In this document: piece after piece, positions 17,234-26,726 of the stretch
Layout: the number at the start of each line of letters is the position of its first letter
Numbering within the stretch: the first letter of the stretch is position 1
Assembly: GCA_963794655.1 (NCBI GenBank)
Contig: CAWCEV010000008.1
Location: 868,001 to 932,000 of the forward strand
Length of the DNA stretch: 64,000 nucleotides
Source: Roseiarcus sp963794655
Lineage (GTDB): Bacteria; Pseudomonadota; Alphaproteobacteria; Rhizobiales; Beijerinckiaceae
Direction: 5' to 3'
Notes under the pieces: generated by a model
Database searches by the model: none
The model's input: only the letters and a program-made list of their open reading frames with translations
What the model was told of the DNA's origin: nothing
Translations under genes and position numbers: made by a program

Positions 17234-18487
17234 TTAGTGCGCGATGCCCGAGCCCGCCGCCTCATCGATAAGGCGTCCGGCAGCGAAGCGTCCGAGATCG
17301 AAGGGGCGGCTGATCTCGTGGTGGGCGCCAGTCGCGAGCAGATGCGCGAGCAGCGTACCGCCGGCGGGGATGGCCTTGAAGCCGCCCGTCCCCCAGCCGC
17401 AGTTCAGGAAGATCCCCTTCGTCGGCGCCGGCCCGATGATCGGCGAGGAATCCGGGACGACATCGACGATCCCGCCCCATTGCCGCATCAGCTTCAATTG
17501 ACCGAAGACCGGGAACATGTCGAGGAGGCCGGAGATGACGATCTCCTGCATCGGCGGCGAGCCACGCTGGCCGTAGGACGGGATGCGGTCGAGGCCGCCG
17601 CCGAACACGAGTTCGCCCTTGTCCGACTGGCTGGCGTAGACGCCGGTTCCGAGATGCAGAAGGACGATGTCGAGGCAGGGTTTTACCGGCTCGCTGACCA
17701 TAGCCTGCAGCGTATAGGAATGGATCGGCAACGTGACGCCGGCTTTAGCCATGAGCTGCGAGGAATGGCCGGCGACCGCGACCCCGACCGCTTCGGCGCG
17801 GATCTCGCCCAAGCTCGTCTCGACCCCGGCGCAGGCGCCGTTCTCCATGATGAAGCCCATCGCCTCGCAATTCTCCACGATATCGACCCCGAGCCGGTCG
17901 GCGGCGCGGGCGTAACCCCAGGCGACCGCGTCGTGGCGGGCGATGCCGCCGCGCCGCTGCCAGACGCCGCCGTTGGGCAGGTATCGGGAGTCGACCGATT
18001 GGGTCATCAGCGGCAGCCGCTCGCGGACTTCATTCGATCCCCATAGCTCGGCGTCGACGCCGTTGAGCTGCATGGCGTTGGCGACCCGCGCGGCGATCTC
18101 GAGCTGGGCCGGCGTGTGGGAGACATTGAGGATGCCGCGCTGGCTCAGCATCACATTGAAATTGAGATCGCGAGACAGCCCCTCATAGAGCCTGAGCGCG
18201 AGGTCATAGAGAGCGACCGACTCGGGGTAGAAATAATTCGACCGCACGATCGTCGTGTTGCGACCGGTGTTGCCGCCGCCGAGCCAGCCCTTCTCGATCA
18301 CGCATACGCGCGTTCGTTTGTGGGTCTTGGCGAGGTAATAGGCGGTCGCCAGCCCATGCCCGCCGCCGCCGACGATGACGAAATCATAGGCCGGCTTCGG
18401 CTTCGCCTTGCGCCAGGCCTGCGGCCAGCCTTTATGGCCGGCGAGACCCTGTTGCATGAGAGCGAAGGCGGAATAGCGCGCGCTCAT
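17234..18487 (-). CDS. soxB: Sarcosine oxidase beta subunit
   Basis: A 417-residue FAD-dependent amine oxidase. The FAD motif VIVGGGGHGLATAYYLAK is near residue 37, ENGWLGGGNTGRNTT-like residues follow, and GGIARHDAVAWGYAR contains the histidine that carries covalent FMN in known beta subunits. It oxidatively demethylates sarcosine to glycine. The gene overlaps the upstream TetR gene by 4 bp and leads the soxB-ABM-soxD-soxA-soxG run. Confidence 0.93.
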   Translation of the reverse strand: MSARYSAFALMQQGLAGHKGWPQAWRKAKPKPAYDFVIVGGGGHGLATAYYLAKTHKRTRVCVIEKGWLGGGNTGRNTTIVRSNYFYPESVALYDLALRLYEGLSRDLNFNVMLSQRGILNVSHTPAQLEIAARVANAMQLNGVDAELWGSNEVRERLPLMTQSVDSRYLPNGGVWQRRGGIARHDAVAWGYARAADRLGVDIVENCEAMGFIMENGACAGVETSLGEIRAEAVGVAVAGHSSQLMAKAGVTLPIHSYTLQAMVSEPVKPCLDIVLLHLGTGVYASQSDKGELVFGGGLDRIPSYGQRGSPPMQEIVISGLLDMFPVFGQLKLMRQWGGIVDVVPDSSPIIGPAPTKGIFLNCGWGTGGFKAIPAGGTLLAHLLATGAHHEISRPFDLGRFAAGRLIDEAAGSGIAH

Positions 18488-19188
18488 GCCAAGCCCCGCG
18501 ACGGGCCAAAATCCGGGACATGCGCATGCCGAAACGCATAGGCGCGCAACGCATCGACTTCCGCTTCGGCGGGGGCCACGCCGGTGAATGTTTTGAGATA
18601 GTGCGGCGTCAGGTTGAGCCGCGCCTCGATCGGCTCCTTAAGGTCGAGCGCATAGTAGCCGATCTGCATATAGTAGAGCACCCGCGCTCGAACGAGAGCG
18701 TCCTCGTCGTCGTAGCCGAAGCGAACGAACAGGGCTTTCAGCGCCTCCGTCCGGACGCGATCGGAGCGGTCGAGACTCAGGCGGACGCCGGCCGAGCGGC
18801 GGGCCCACTCCCTGACGGCGAAGTCGAGCCGAGGGCTGAAGATCGCAGGGTTGACCCAGCAGCGAAAGACGTTGCAGACGGCCTCGGTCACGGTCGCCGC
18901 CGGCTCGTTGGCCTGGTTGACGATCGAGCGCGTGTTGAGGCGGTCCCACCGGTCGAGCAAGGCGTCGAGCAGCTCGTCGCGATTCTTGAAATACCAGTAG
19001 AAGCTCGACCGCGACACCTCGAGCCGTTCGCTGAGGTTAAGCACGGTGACATGCGCCACACCCTCGACGGCGAGGACGCTCAGCGCCTGGTCGAGCCAGT
19101 CGTCGCGCGTCGCCTTGACGTTGCCCAGTTCCGGCCGCCGGTCCCGCCGCGCGCCGGAAGCCAAGGGCTGGATCGCGGAGTTCGTCAT
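18484..19188 (-). CDS. TetR-family transcriptional regulator of methylated-glycine catabolism
   Basis: A 234-residue TetR-type regulator with the HTH segment VTVLNLSERLEVSRSSFYWYFKNRDEL. It is encoded between the dimethylglycine dehydrogenase-like gene (28 bp upstream) and soxB (4-bp overlap). It therefore very probably controls this unit in response to glycine betaine, dimethylglycine or sarcosine. The ATG at 19188 was chosen because the reading frame further upstream runs antisense into the neighbouring gene and has no family character. Confidence 0.85.
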   Translation of the reverse strand: MTNSAIQPLASGARRDRRPELGNVKATRDDWLDQALSVLAVEGVAHVTVLNLSERLEVSRSSFYWYFKNRDELLDALLDRWDRLNTRSIVNQANEPAATVTEAVCNVFRCWVNPAIFSPRLDFAVREWARRSAGVRLSLDRSDRVRTEALKALFVRFGYDDEDALVRARVLYYMQIGYYALDLKEPIEARLNLTPHYLKTFTGVAPAEAEVDALRAYAFRHAHVPDFGPSRGLA

Positions 19189-19216
19189 CGTTCGGCTCGC
19201 CGCGGCCCCTGGCTCG

Positions 19217-21631
19217 TCACGCCCGGATCGCCCTGCCAAGCGGGTCGTAGGGCGAGGGCGCAATGACCCGCGCCTTCCGCTCGGCGCCGACAATGTGCAC
19301 GCTGAGCTCCGTGCCGACCTCGGCTGCATCGGGCGCGACCAACGCCATCGCCAGGCTCCTGCCGATCGTGTGGCCATAGCCGCCCGAGGTGACGAAGCCG
19401 GCCATCCGGCCCGAACGCCACACCGGCTCGTAGCCCGTCGCATCGGCGTCCGCTGCGTCGATTTCGAGCGTGACGAGCTGACGATCGGGCGCCGGGCCCT
19501 CGCTCTCCTTGAGCGCCGCCTCGCGGCCGATGAATTTGCCCTTGTCCCAAGCGATCCAGCGGTCCATTCCGGTCATGCGCGGGGTATAGGCCTGGGTGAA
19601 CTCGGCCGACCAGATGCCGAAACTCTTCTCGAGCCTCAGCGACAGAAGAGCGTTGTAGCCATATTCCCTGACGCCGAGCTCGCGGCCGGCCTCGAGCAGG
19701 GCGCGGCGCAGGGCGGCGGCCTCGAGCGCGCGGCAGTTGATCTCGTAACCGAGCTCGCCGGTCACCGACAGGCGCGCGACCTTTGCACGCACCAGGCCGA
19801 CATCGAGCATAGTCGCGCCCATGAACGGCAGGGCGGCGTTCGAGACGTCCTGATGGGTGGCGCGGGCGAGCAGTTCGCGCGAGTTCGGGCCCGACAGCGA
19901 GAAGCCGATCACATCGTCGGAAATGTCGCGCACCGCGACCCCCTCGCGGGCATGGGCCGCGAACCAGCGCATGTGCCACTGGCGAAGATAGTAGGACCCC
20001 TCGATCCAGAATGTCCCGTCGCCCCAGTTGATGATGGTGAGGTCGCCCTTGAGCTTGCCGGTCTCGGACAACATGGGCGCAAGCCTGGCGCGGCCGGGTT
20101 TCGGCAGCCGCGCGACCGTCATCCAGTCGAGCCAGCGCTCGGCTTCGGGTCCCGTCACCTCGTAGCGCGAGAAGGAAGCGATATCGAGCAGGCCCACCCC
20201 GGCTCGCACCATGCGGCATTCGTCGCCGACGATATCGAAGGCGTTCGACCGCTTGAGCGTCGGCTTCTCCTTGAATCCCGGCGGCGCGAAATAAAGCGGG
20301 ACCTCGAGCCCCCAGGAACTGCCCCAATGACAGCCCGCCGCTGTCATCGCGTCATAGGCCGGCGTCATCTTGAGCGGACGTCCGGCGGGCAATTGCTCGT
20401 TGGGATAGGTCATGACGAAGCGGCGGGCGTAGAACTCGCCGGTCGTCTGCTTGATGTACTCGCGATTGGACGCGTGGGGGCCGTAGCGGGCGATGTCGAG
20501 GCCATAGACGTCCGCCTCCGCTTCGCCGTGGATCATGAGCTCCGCCAGCGACTTGCCGACTCCGCCCCCCTGCAGGAAGCCGGCCATGACGCCGCAGGCG
20601 AGCCAATAGCCGCGCTTGCCCGCGACCGGGCCAATCAGCGGATTGCCATCGGGAGAAAACGTGAACGCGCCGTTGACCCATTTGCGCACGCCGGCGGTCT
20701 GGAGGACCGGATAGCGGCGGTGAACGAGTTCGAGTTCGTCCGCGATCCGGTCGATGTTCTCCTGCAGAAGCTCGACGCCATAGTCCCAGGGCGCCCCGTC
20801 GATCGACCAGTGCTGCGGATTGGTCTCGTAGATGCCGACCAGCATGCCCTTCTGGTCCTGGCGCATGTAGGTGAACCCTTCGAGGTCCACCACCATCGGC
20901 AGCTCAGTCTTCGACGCCGCGATCTCGGGGATCGTTTCCGTCAGCAGGTAGTGATGCTCGAGGGGCGACAAGGGAAGGTCGAGCCCGACCATGCGGCCGA
21001 CCTGCTTCGCCCATAGACCCCCTGCGTTGACGACATGCTCGGCGTTGATGATCCCCGTTTCGGTGACGAGGTCCCAGGACGAGTCCGCGCGCTCCTTCAG
21101 TTCGAGCACCCGGTTGTGCTCGATCACCGTCGCGCCGCGCTTCTTGGCGGCGCCGGCATAAGCCCAGACCGTCCCTGTGGTGTCGACATAGCCCTCGCGG
21201 TCCGCCCACATGCCCCCGAGCACGCCCTCGACGTTGATGATCGGGCAGCGGGCCTTGATCTCCTCGGGCGTCACGAGGCGAACGTCGTCGATCCCGATCG
21301 CCTGGAACCGGCGATAGGATGACTGAAGCCACTCCCAGCGTTCGGGCGCGGAGGCGACATGAATGCCCCCCGTCATATGCATGCCGATCGGCTGGCCCGA
21401 TTCGGCTTCGACATCCCTCAGGAGGTCGATCGTGTAGGCTTGAAGGAGCGCCATGTTGGGGTTGGCGTTGAGCGCGTGGAAGCCCCCGGCGGCGTGCCAC
21501 GACGAGCCGGCGGTCAGGATCGACCGTTCCACCAGCGCCACGTCGGTCCAGCCATATTTCGTAAGATGGTAAAGAACCGAGGCGCCAACCACACCTCCGC
21601 CAATAACAACGACGCGATAATGAGATCTCAT
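19217..21631 (-). CDS. Dimethylglycine/sarcosine dehydrogenase-like flavoprotein (FAD oxidoreductase-GcvT fusion)
   Basis: The 804-residue protein has an N-terminal FAD domain (VVVIGGGVVGASVLYHL near the start), a TAGSSWHAAGG segment whose histidine is the covalent FAD site in dimethylglycine dehydrogenase, a central FAO-M-like linker, and a C-terminal GcvT folate-binding half from about residue 430. It removes methyl groups from dimethylglycine or sarcosine and transfers them to THF. The first ATG at 21631 was chosen; a TTG ten codons upstream is possible. It is the first gene of the betaine-type catabolic unit. Confidence 0.88.
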   Translation of the reverse strand: MRSHYRVVVIGGGVVGASVLYHLTKYGWTDVALVERSILTAGSSWHAAGGFHALNANPNMALLQAYTIDLLRDVEAESGQPIGMHMTGGIHVASAPERWEWLQSSYRRFQAIGIDDVRLVTPEEIKARCPIINVEGVLGGMWADREGYVDTTGTVWAYAGAAKKRGATVIEHNRVLELKERADSSWDLVTETGIINAEHVVNAGGLWAKQVGRMVGLDLPLSPLEHHYLLTETIPEIAASKTELPMVVDLEGFTYMRQDQKGMLVGIYETNPQHWSIDGAPWDYGVELLQENIDRIADELELVHRRYPVLQTAGVRKWVNGAFTFSPDGNPLIGPVAGKRGYWLACGVMAGFLQGGGVGKSLAELMIHGEAEADVYGLDIARYGPHASNREYIKQTTGEFYARRFVMTYPNEQLPAGRPLKMTPAYDAMTAAGCHWGSSWGLEVPLYFAPPGFKEKPTLKRSNAFDIVGDECRMVRAGVGLLDIASFSRYEVTGPEAERWLDWMTVARLPKPGRARLAPMLSETGKLKGDLTIINWGDGTFWIEGSYYLRQWHMRWFAAHAREGVAVRDISDDVIGFSLSGPNSRELLARATHQDVSNAALPFMGATMLDVGLVRAKVARLSVTGELGYEINCRALEAAALRRALLEAGRELGVREYGYNALLSLRLEKSFGIWSAEFTQAYTPRMTGMDRWIAWDKGKFIGREAALKESEGPAPDRQLVTLEIDAADADATGYEPVWRSGRMAGFVTSGGYGHTIGRSLAMALVAPDAAEVGTELSVHIVGAERKARVIAPSPYDPLGRAIRA

Positions 21632-22084
21632 CCCGGCCGCCTTAACGGAATAGCCATTCAATGCATGCTAGCGAACAGTTCGGCGCCCGTCTAGACAATC
21701 ATGTCCAGTTGGGCGTGGGGCGGTTCGTTTTTGTCGGCAGGTGTGGCTTTTGTCGCCTTGTCGCAACGGGCCGAGTATGGGTATGGAGGATGGGTTCGCG
21801 TTTACCGCGACGCCTGCAAGCGGCAGGGTCGGATTCGCGCGCTCCAAAGGCCGTTCGCAGGGCGGTTAACGAGGGTCTGACGGCGGCGGTTCATGAGCGG
21901 CTATGGACCGGTGCGGGGAAGGCGCTGTGCATGTAGCGCCGGCGAGCGCGAGAGGAGGGTGGCGCGTTCGTTTGAAACGTCTTCACGCGAGACTTCGCGG
22001 AGAAAAGGAGAACCTGACAGAGCGCATCAGAGGAGGCCGGGCGTTGTTCGCGCGTGTTCATGCGTTCTGAAACAAAGGGGTGGT
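21632..22084. other. Divergent intergenic region between sarcosine and polysaccharide units
   Basis: These 453 bp hold no convincing gene. The left part contains the candidate operator at 21692-21707 upstream of the dehydrogenase gene. The right part should contain the promoter of the polysaccharide export unit, but no clear -35/-10 pair was identified. Confidence 0.45.
21692..21707. promoter_or_regulatory. Candidate TetR operator upstream of the dimethylglycine dehydrogenase gene
   Basis: TAGACAATCATGTCCA is an imperfect palindrome (TAGACA against TGTCCA, one mismatch) 61 bp upstream of the ATG at 21631. The size fits a TetR-type operator, and the regulator gene is next in the operon. The assignment is by position and symmetry only. 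Confidence 0.4.
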
Positions 22085-23377
22085 ATGAGGCGGAGCGGGG
22101 TTTTGGCGCTCGGTGCGGTAATGATGCTTGGCGGCGTGATCGGCGGCCGAGGCGATGAGCTATCGGGTTCCCTCGGCGCGAGCGCTACGCCGCCTTCCGG
22201 CGGATTTTCTTTGCCAGACCTTTCCCCCGACTGGAATTGGAGCGACCTGCCGGTGAAGCTGACGGCTTCCGAGGCGGTCTCCTACAATAGCAACATTTTT
22301 GCCATTCCAAATGGATCGGACCTGCTTATCAACGGCCAGAAGAATGGGGATTTCACCTCGACGTCGTCATATGGTCTGTCGACGAAGGCTAACTGGTATG
22401 GTCAGCAGTTTTTCTTTGACGGGACGTTCGGAGCTATACGATATCTGCATAATACCCAGTTCAATTCGAATATATACTCCTTCTCTCCAGGAGTTAACTG
22501 GAGGCTCACTTCGCGGTGCGCCGGCGCGGTTACCGGCCTGTTCACGAAATCCCCTTCGGCGCTCACCGAACTGGTCGGCGTCGGCGTCAACTACGCGACT
22601 ACGACGTCGGTGAACGAAACCGGAAAATGCGCGATCTCCAATGGGTATTCGTTTGTCTTCAATAGCGGGGTGACCAAGACTTTCAACTCGAACCCGATCG
22701 ACGCATTGAACAACTCCAACGTCGAACTGATTTCCGCCGGCATCGAATATACCAGGGGAACAAGCGATCTGACGTTTTTGGCGACGAAGTCGGACACCAA
22801 TTATGCCAACCGGGGCGGCGCGCTCAACGTCGTCGGGCTGGCGAACACCATCGTTTTTCATACCTTCAACGTAACCTATGTCAGGCAGATCAACGACAAT
22901 ATGGCCGTGACAGGGCAGTTCGGCCTGGTCGGGGTCAGCAACGATTTCAGTTTGGGTTTGCCGAAGACGCTTCTGCCGATCTACTCGATCGAAGGCTCGT
23001 GGTCGGTCACGCCCAAGTTGAGGCTCAACGCGTCCGCCTCGCGGGTGGTCACGCCCCCGACGACGGTTATCGCCAACGCCGAGGTGGCCTATAACGCCAT
23101 CCTCTCCATGACCTATCAACTCACGCCCAAGGTTGCCCTCACGGCTTCCGCGACGGCCGGTTATACGAACGTGGCCTTCACGCCCACGTTGGCCACCACG
23201 ACCTTCGCGGCTTTCGCGGGCAATACCGACTACTATACGGCCAATGCGGGCATAAGCTATGCCATGACCCCCTTCCTCAGCGCAGCGCTTAACGCGACGT
23301 TCAGCGAGCGCGTCGCTAACCATACTTTGACGCCGCAAGACCTGATCACGGCGAGCTTAAACTATAGACCGTACTGA
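22085..23377 (+). CDS. Outer-membrane beta-barrel protein of the exopolysaccharide export locus
   Basis: A 430-residue protein with a signal peptide (MRRSGVLALGAVMMLGGVIGG) and alternating hydrophobic/polar strands with many Tyr, Thr and Asn residues, ending in LNYRPY as barrel proteins do. It resembles the BBP2-like barrel proteins encoded beside Wza-type exporters. It begins the polysaccharide unit, 11 bp before the next reading frame. The start follows AAAGGGG. A specific function such as secretion channel or surface anchor is not shown. Confidence 0.75.
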   Translation: MRRSGVLALGAVMMLGGVIGGRGDELSGSLGASATPPSGGFSLPDLSPDWNWSDLPVKLTASEAVSYNSNIFAIPNGSDLLINGQKNGDFTSTSSYGLSTKANWYGQQFFFDGTFGAIRYLHNTQFNSNIYSFSPGVNWRLTSRCAGAVTGLFTKSPSALTELVGVGVNYATTTSVNETGKCAISNGYSFVFNSGVTKTFNSNPIDALNNSNVELISAGIEYTRGTSDLTFLATKSDTNYANRGGALNVVGLANTIVFHTFNVTYVRQINDNMAVTGQFGLVGVSNDFSLGLPKTLLPIYSIEGSWSVTPKLRLNASASRVVTPPTTVIANAEVAYNAILSMTYQLTPKVALTASATAGYTNVAFTPTLATTTFAAFAGNTDYYTANAGISYAMTPFLSAALNATFSERVANHTLTPQDLITASLNYRPY

Positions 23378-23402
23378 GACTCCGGGGATGGAGCATAAAG
23401 CC

Positions 23403-24209
23403 ATGCAGACGATGATGCGAAAGGTTCGGCTCTGGACGCTGGGGATCTGCGCCTTGACGACGGCAGCGATCAGCGCGGCGGGAGCCCTCGCCGCCGGCCG
23501 GGTTCTCACCAACCAGGACGTGGTCTCGATCAAGGTCGTCAACCAGCCGGACATGGACACCCAGACACGGGTGGAGACGGACGGGACGATCAGCTTTCCC
23601 TACGTTGGCCGGATCAGGGCCGCGGGCTTGACCGAGGACCAGCTTGGCCGCGCCATCGAAAAACGGCTGGCCGCGCGCCAGATCGTCACCGACCCGCACG
23701 TGCTTGTCGAAATCTCGAACTTCGGCACCCAGGCGAGCGTCCAGGGCCAGGTCGGCGCGCCGGGCGTCTACACCCTCGATCGTCCAACCAACCTGACCCA
23801 GCTCTTATCGCGGGCCGGCGGGGTGAGAGACGTAGGCCTCGGCGGAACAGTGACCGTGCGGCGAGGCCACGGCGCCATCGTCAAGACCTTCGACTCCAAG
23901 GACGTGCAGGCCGGGCGCGGGCCGGGAGCCAATTTCCAGATCGCCAACAACGACGAGGTTTTTGTGGACCTCGCGCCATTTTACTATATATATGGGTATG
24001 TTGGTCACCCGGGCGAATTTCCTTTGACTCGACCCCTCACAGTGCAAGAGGCTATCTCGATCGGCGGCGGTTTGGCCACGCTCGGGTCGGACTGGCGGAT
24101 CAGGATCAAGCGCAAGTCGGCCAACGGTCAGACGATGGAAGTTCCCGCTACCCTCGACGACCAGGTGGAGGCGGGCGACATCATTGTGGTCAACGAGCGG
24201 ATTTTCTAG
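23403..24209 (+). CDS. Polysaccharide export protein (OPX/Wza family)
   Basis: About 268 residues. A signal segment (LWTLGICALTTAAISAAGALAA) is followed by the poly-export domain (DVVSIKVVNQPDMDTQTRVETDGTISFPYVG) and two SLBB ligand-binding domains (VSVQGQVGAPGVYTL type and YYIYGYVGHPGEFPL). No lipobox cysteine is seen at the cleavage site, unlike E. coli Wza. It forms the periplasmic/outer-membrane export channel. The start at 23403 is favoured by a GGAG nine bases upstream; an ATG at 23388 is the alternative. Confidence 0.88.
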   Translation: MQTMMRKVRLWTLGICALTTAAISAAGALAAGRVLTNQDVVSIKVVNQPDMDTQTRVETDGTISFPYVGRIRAAGLTEDQLGRAIEKRLAARQIVTDPHVLVEISNFGTQASVQGQVGAPGVYTLDRPTNLTQLLSRAGGVRDVGLGGTVTVRRGHGAIVKTFDSKDVQAGRGPGANFQIANNDEVFVDLAPFYYIYGYVGHPGEFPLTRPLTVQEAISIGGGLATLGSDWRIRIKRKSANGQTMEVPATLDDQVEAGDIIVVNERIF

Positions 24210-24262
24210 TAACCGTCTCTTAACTGTTCGAGCTTGACGCCCCACGGCAGAGGAGAGCGATC

Positions 24263-25657
24263 GTGTCGATTAGCCAGGTTCTGGTCATCCTCATGCGCCG
24301 CGGCTGGATCGTCGTGCTTGCGCTCCTGACCACGATGATCGTGGCGGGAGGCGTCTTGCTGTTCGTTCCGGGTCGTTACGACGCCGTCGCGACAGCCAGC
24401 ATCGACCCCGGCAATGTCGATCCCATTTCCGAGACCACCGCCGGCGGGGGGATGGTCATGTTGATGCAGGGCAACATTCTTTCCCTCGTCACCAGCCAGC
24501 GGGTGGCGGTCGATGTCGTCAACCGGCTGAACCTGACCGCCAATCCGGCGATCCAGCAGAGCTTCCGGAACTCGGGCTCGTTCGGTCGCGAGAGCATCGA
24601 CGAATGGATGGCTTCGTCCCTGGTCAAGAATGTCGATCCGAAGTTCCCGATGGGGACGAATGTCCTCGCGATCAAGTACAAGTCGGGCGACCCCAACCAG
24701 TCGGCGCTTATCGCCAATGCGTTCCTCGCAGCGACGATCGACGGCTCGGTGGCGATGAAGGCCGCAGCCGCCGACCAGACTGCGCGCTGGTTTGCGCCGC
24801 AGATCGACGAATTGCGCAAGGACGTGGACGCGGCGCGCGCGGCGCTTCAGGCTTTCCAGGCCCAGACCAACATGGTCGCGCCGACCGAAGGGGGCGACAG
24901 CGAGACCAGCCAGTATATGGCGATCAGCCAGCAGCTGTCGGCGGCCCGGGCCCAGGTCGCCGCGATGCAGAGCCGGCTGACGAGCGGCTCGACCGACCTG
25001 TCGAATGACCCGACCGATCCGGATCTTCAGATCCTTTCGACTTTGAAGGAAAAACTGTCGAGCTCCCAATCGACGATTGAGTCCTCCAAGGGCGTGATTG
25101 GACCCAACAATCCGAAGATGCTGTCTGAACAGGCGAATCTCGCCTCGATCCGCAAACAGCTCGCCGACGCGACGGAGAAGATGAAGCAACATCTCAAAGA
25201 GCGCATCGCCGTGACGCAGGACCAGATCGCCGCCCTCGAGAAGCAGGAGGCGCAGGCCCAGAAAACCCTGATCACGGTGCAGGGCCAGCGATCCCGACTC
25301 GCTGAACTGCAGCACGACGTCGTCTTCCGCTCCGATCAGCTCAACGCGCGCGAAAGAGCGGCGGAAGAGGCAAAGCTGAAGAGCAAGCTGACGTTTTCGG
25401 ACATGACCGTTCTCGACAAGGCGACGCCGCCGCTCGAGCCTTCGTTCCCCAAGCCGCTTTCGGTGATTCCGATCGGCATAGGAGCCGGCCTCGTGCTCGG
25501 CCTGCTGCTTGCGTTGCTCGCGGAGGCGACCGACCGCAGGGTCCGCGCCCCGATCGATCTCGAATATTCGGCGTCGGGCCCGTTCCTCGGCAGCCTTGAG
25601 GCCGTGCGTCGTACGAAAGCCCGTATCGGCGCGCCGCGTCGCGCTCTTCCGGCTTGA
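24263..25657 (+). CDS. Wzz/GumC-type polysaccharide co-polymerase
   Basis: A 464-residue inner-membrane protein with an N-terminal membrane helix (GWIVVLALLTTMIVAGGVLLFVP), a large periplasmic coiled-coil part (about 170-370, rich in Gln, Glu, Lys and Ala), and a second helix near residue 400 (IPIGIGAGLVLGLLLALLAE) preceded by the Pro-rich PPLEPSFPKP motif of the family. It controls chain length and couples synthesis to the OPX channel. The kinase domain found in fused BY-kinases is absent and is supplied in part by the next gene. The GTG start follows GAGGAGAG. Confidence 0.88.
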   Translation: MSISQVLVILMRRGWIVVLALLTTMIVAGGVLLFVPGRYDAVATASIDPGNVDPISETTAGGGMVMLMQGNILSLVTSQRVAVDVVNRLNLTANPAIQQSFRNSGSFGRESIDEWMASSLVKNVDPKFPMGTNVLAIKYKSGDPNQSALIANAFLAATIDGSVAMKAAAADQTARWFAPQIDELRKDVDAARAALQAFQAQTNMVAPTEGGDSETSQYMAISQQLSAARAQVAAMQSRLTSGSTDLSNDPTDPDLQILSTLKEKLSSSQSTIESSKGVIGPNNPKMLSEQANLASIRKQLADATEKMKQHLKERIAVTQDQIAALEKQEAQAQKTLITVQGQRSRLAELQHDVVFRSDQLNARERAAEEAKLKSKLTFSDMTVLDKATPPLEPSFPKPLSVIPIGIGAGLVLGLLLALLAEATDRRVRAPIDLEYSASGPFLGSLEAVRRTKARIGAPRRALPA

Positions 25658-25802
25658 GCGCGCCGAAGCGCCCTCGACAGCATTGCGGCCGGCCCGATAT
25701 AAGACCGGAAACAATTTGGGAAACGTGTCTGGGGTAATGTCGTTGGCGACGCCCGCCTCGAACGCGGGCGGGTCGACAGTCGAGTATTGAGAGCTTCAGC
25801 AG

Positions 25803-26693
25803 ATGTCGATCAAGCCCAATTACCAGAAAGACTCGGAAGTCGTCGCGCTTTCGGCGTCCAAGGACCCGATCGAGCAGCAGATCCTGGCGGCCGGCAACCT
25901 GAGCGAGGCTCAAGTCGAGGCGATCCGCGGATTTCAGCGCCGCAAGGGGCTCACGTTCGGAGAAGCTGCGATCGCGCTGGGCCTCGTGCGGCGAGACAGC
26001 CTGTTTCTGGCGCTATCGAAACGCTACAACTACCCGGTCCTCAACTTCGGCGTCGACGAGGGCCGGTTTTCCCGAGAACTCGTCGTCGGCTACCAGCCCT
26101 TCAGCACCGCTGCGGAATCCTTCCGCTCCGTTCGTTCCGCGCTTGCGACGGGGCCGCTCTCGCAGGGCAAGAACGCGTTCGCCGTCATCGGTCCGCATGC
26201 GAAGGTCGGGGTCACCTATTTCGCCGCCAATCTGGCGCTGTCCTTCGCGCAAATGGCCGTTCCGACGCTCCTTGTCGACGCCAACCTGAGAAAGCCCAGG
26301 CTTGCCTCGCTCTTCGGCGTCGATCCCAAGACCGAGGGGCTGGTCGAAGCGCTGACCCATGGCGACGCCGAACTGCCGCCGGTCACGCTCGACATCGTGC
26401 CGGGCCTCTCGCTCCTCATTGCCGGCGCAACGGCGCCGCATCCGCAGGAGCTTTTGAGCTCGAAGGAATTCTTGACCCTGTCACAAAACGCCCAGCGCAA
26501 TTACGGGGTGGTGATCTACGACACGCCGCCGGCGCTCGAGAGTTCCGACGCGTTCGTCGTCGCTTCCCGCGTCGGCGCGGCGATTGTCGCCGCGCGACGC
26601 CATCGCACGAAGACGCGGGACATCAGCAAGATCTCGAAGGCGCTGGAGGGCTTCCAGTGCGATATCGCCGGCACCGTCCTCGCGCGCTTCTGA
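25803..26693 (+). CDS. BY-kinase-like CpsD/Wzc-C homologue with degenerate P-loop
   Basis: A 296-residue protein. Residues about 20-85 look like the GspE/MshE N-terminal domain (EAIRGFQRRKGLTFGEAAIALGLV, ALSKRYNYPVL). Residues about 95-296 are the ATPase fold of bacterial tyrosine kinases, with Walker A-prime LLVDANLRKP (157-166) and Walker B-like VVIYDTPP. The Walker A region reads GPHAKVGVTY (130-139), lacking both the signature lysine and the phosphate-binding lysine. No C-terminal tyrosine cluster is present; the protein ends TVLARF. It may be a regulatory pseudokinase for the adjacent GumC protein. Confidence 0.78.
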   Translation: MSIKPNYQKDSEVVALSASKDPIEQQILAAGNLSEAQVEAIRGFQRRKGLTFGEAAIALGLVRRDSLFLALSKRYNYPVLNFGVDEGRFSRELVVGYQPFSTAAESFRSVRSALATGPLSQGKNAFAVIGPHAKVGVTYFAANLALSFAQMAVPTLLVDANLRKPRLASLFGVDPKTEGLVEALTHGDAELPPVTLDIVPGLSLLIAGATAPHPQELLSSKEFLTLSQNAQRNYGVVIYDTPPALESSDAFVVASRVGAAIVAARRHRTKTRDISKISKALEGFQCDIAGTVLARF

Positions 26694-26726
26694 CCTGGTC
26701 CGCGGGTTCCGCCGCGCGCCGAGCGC

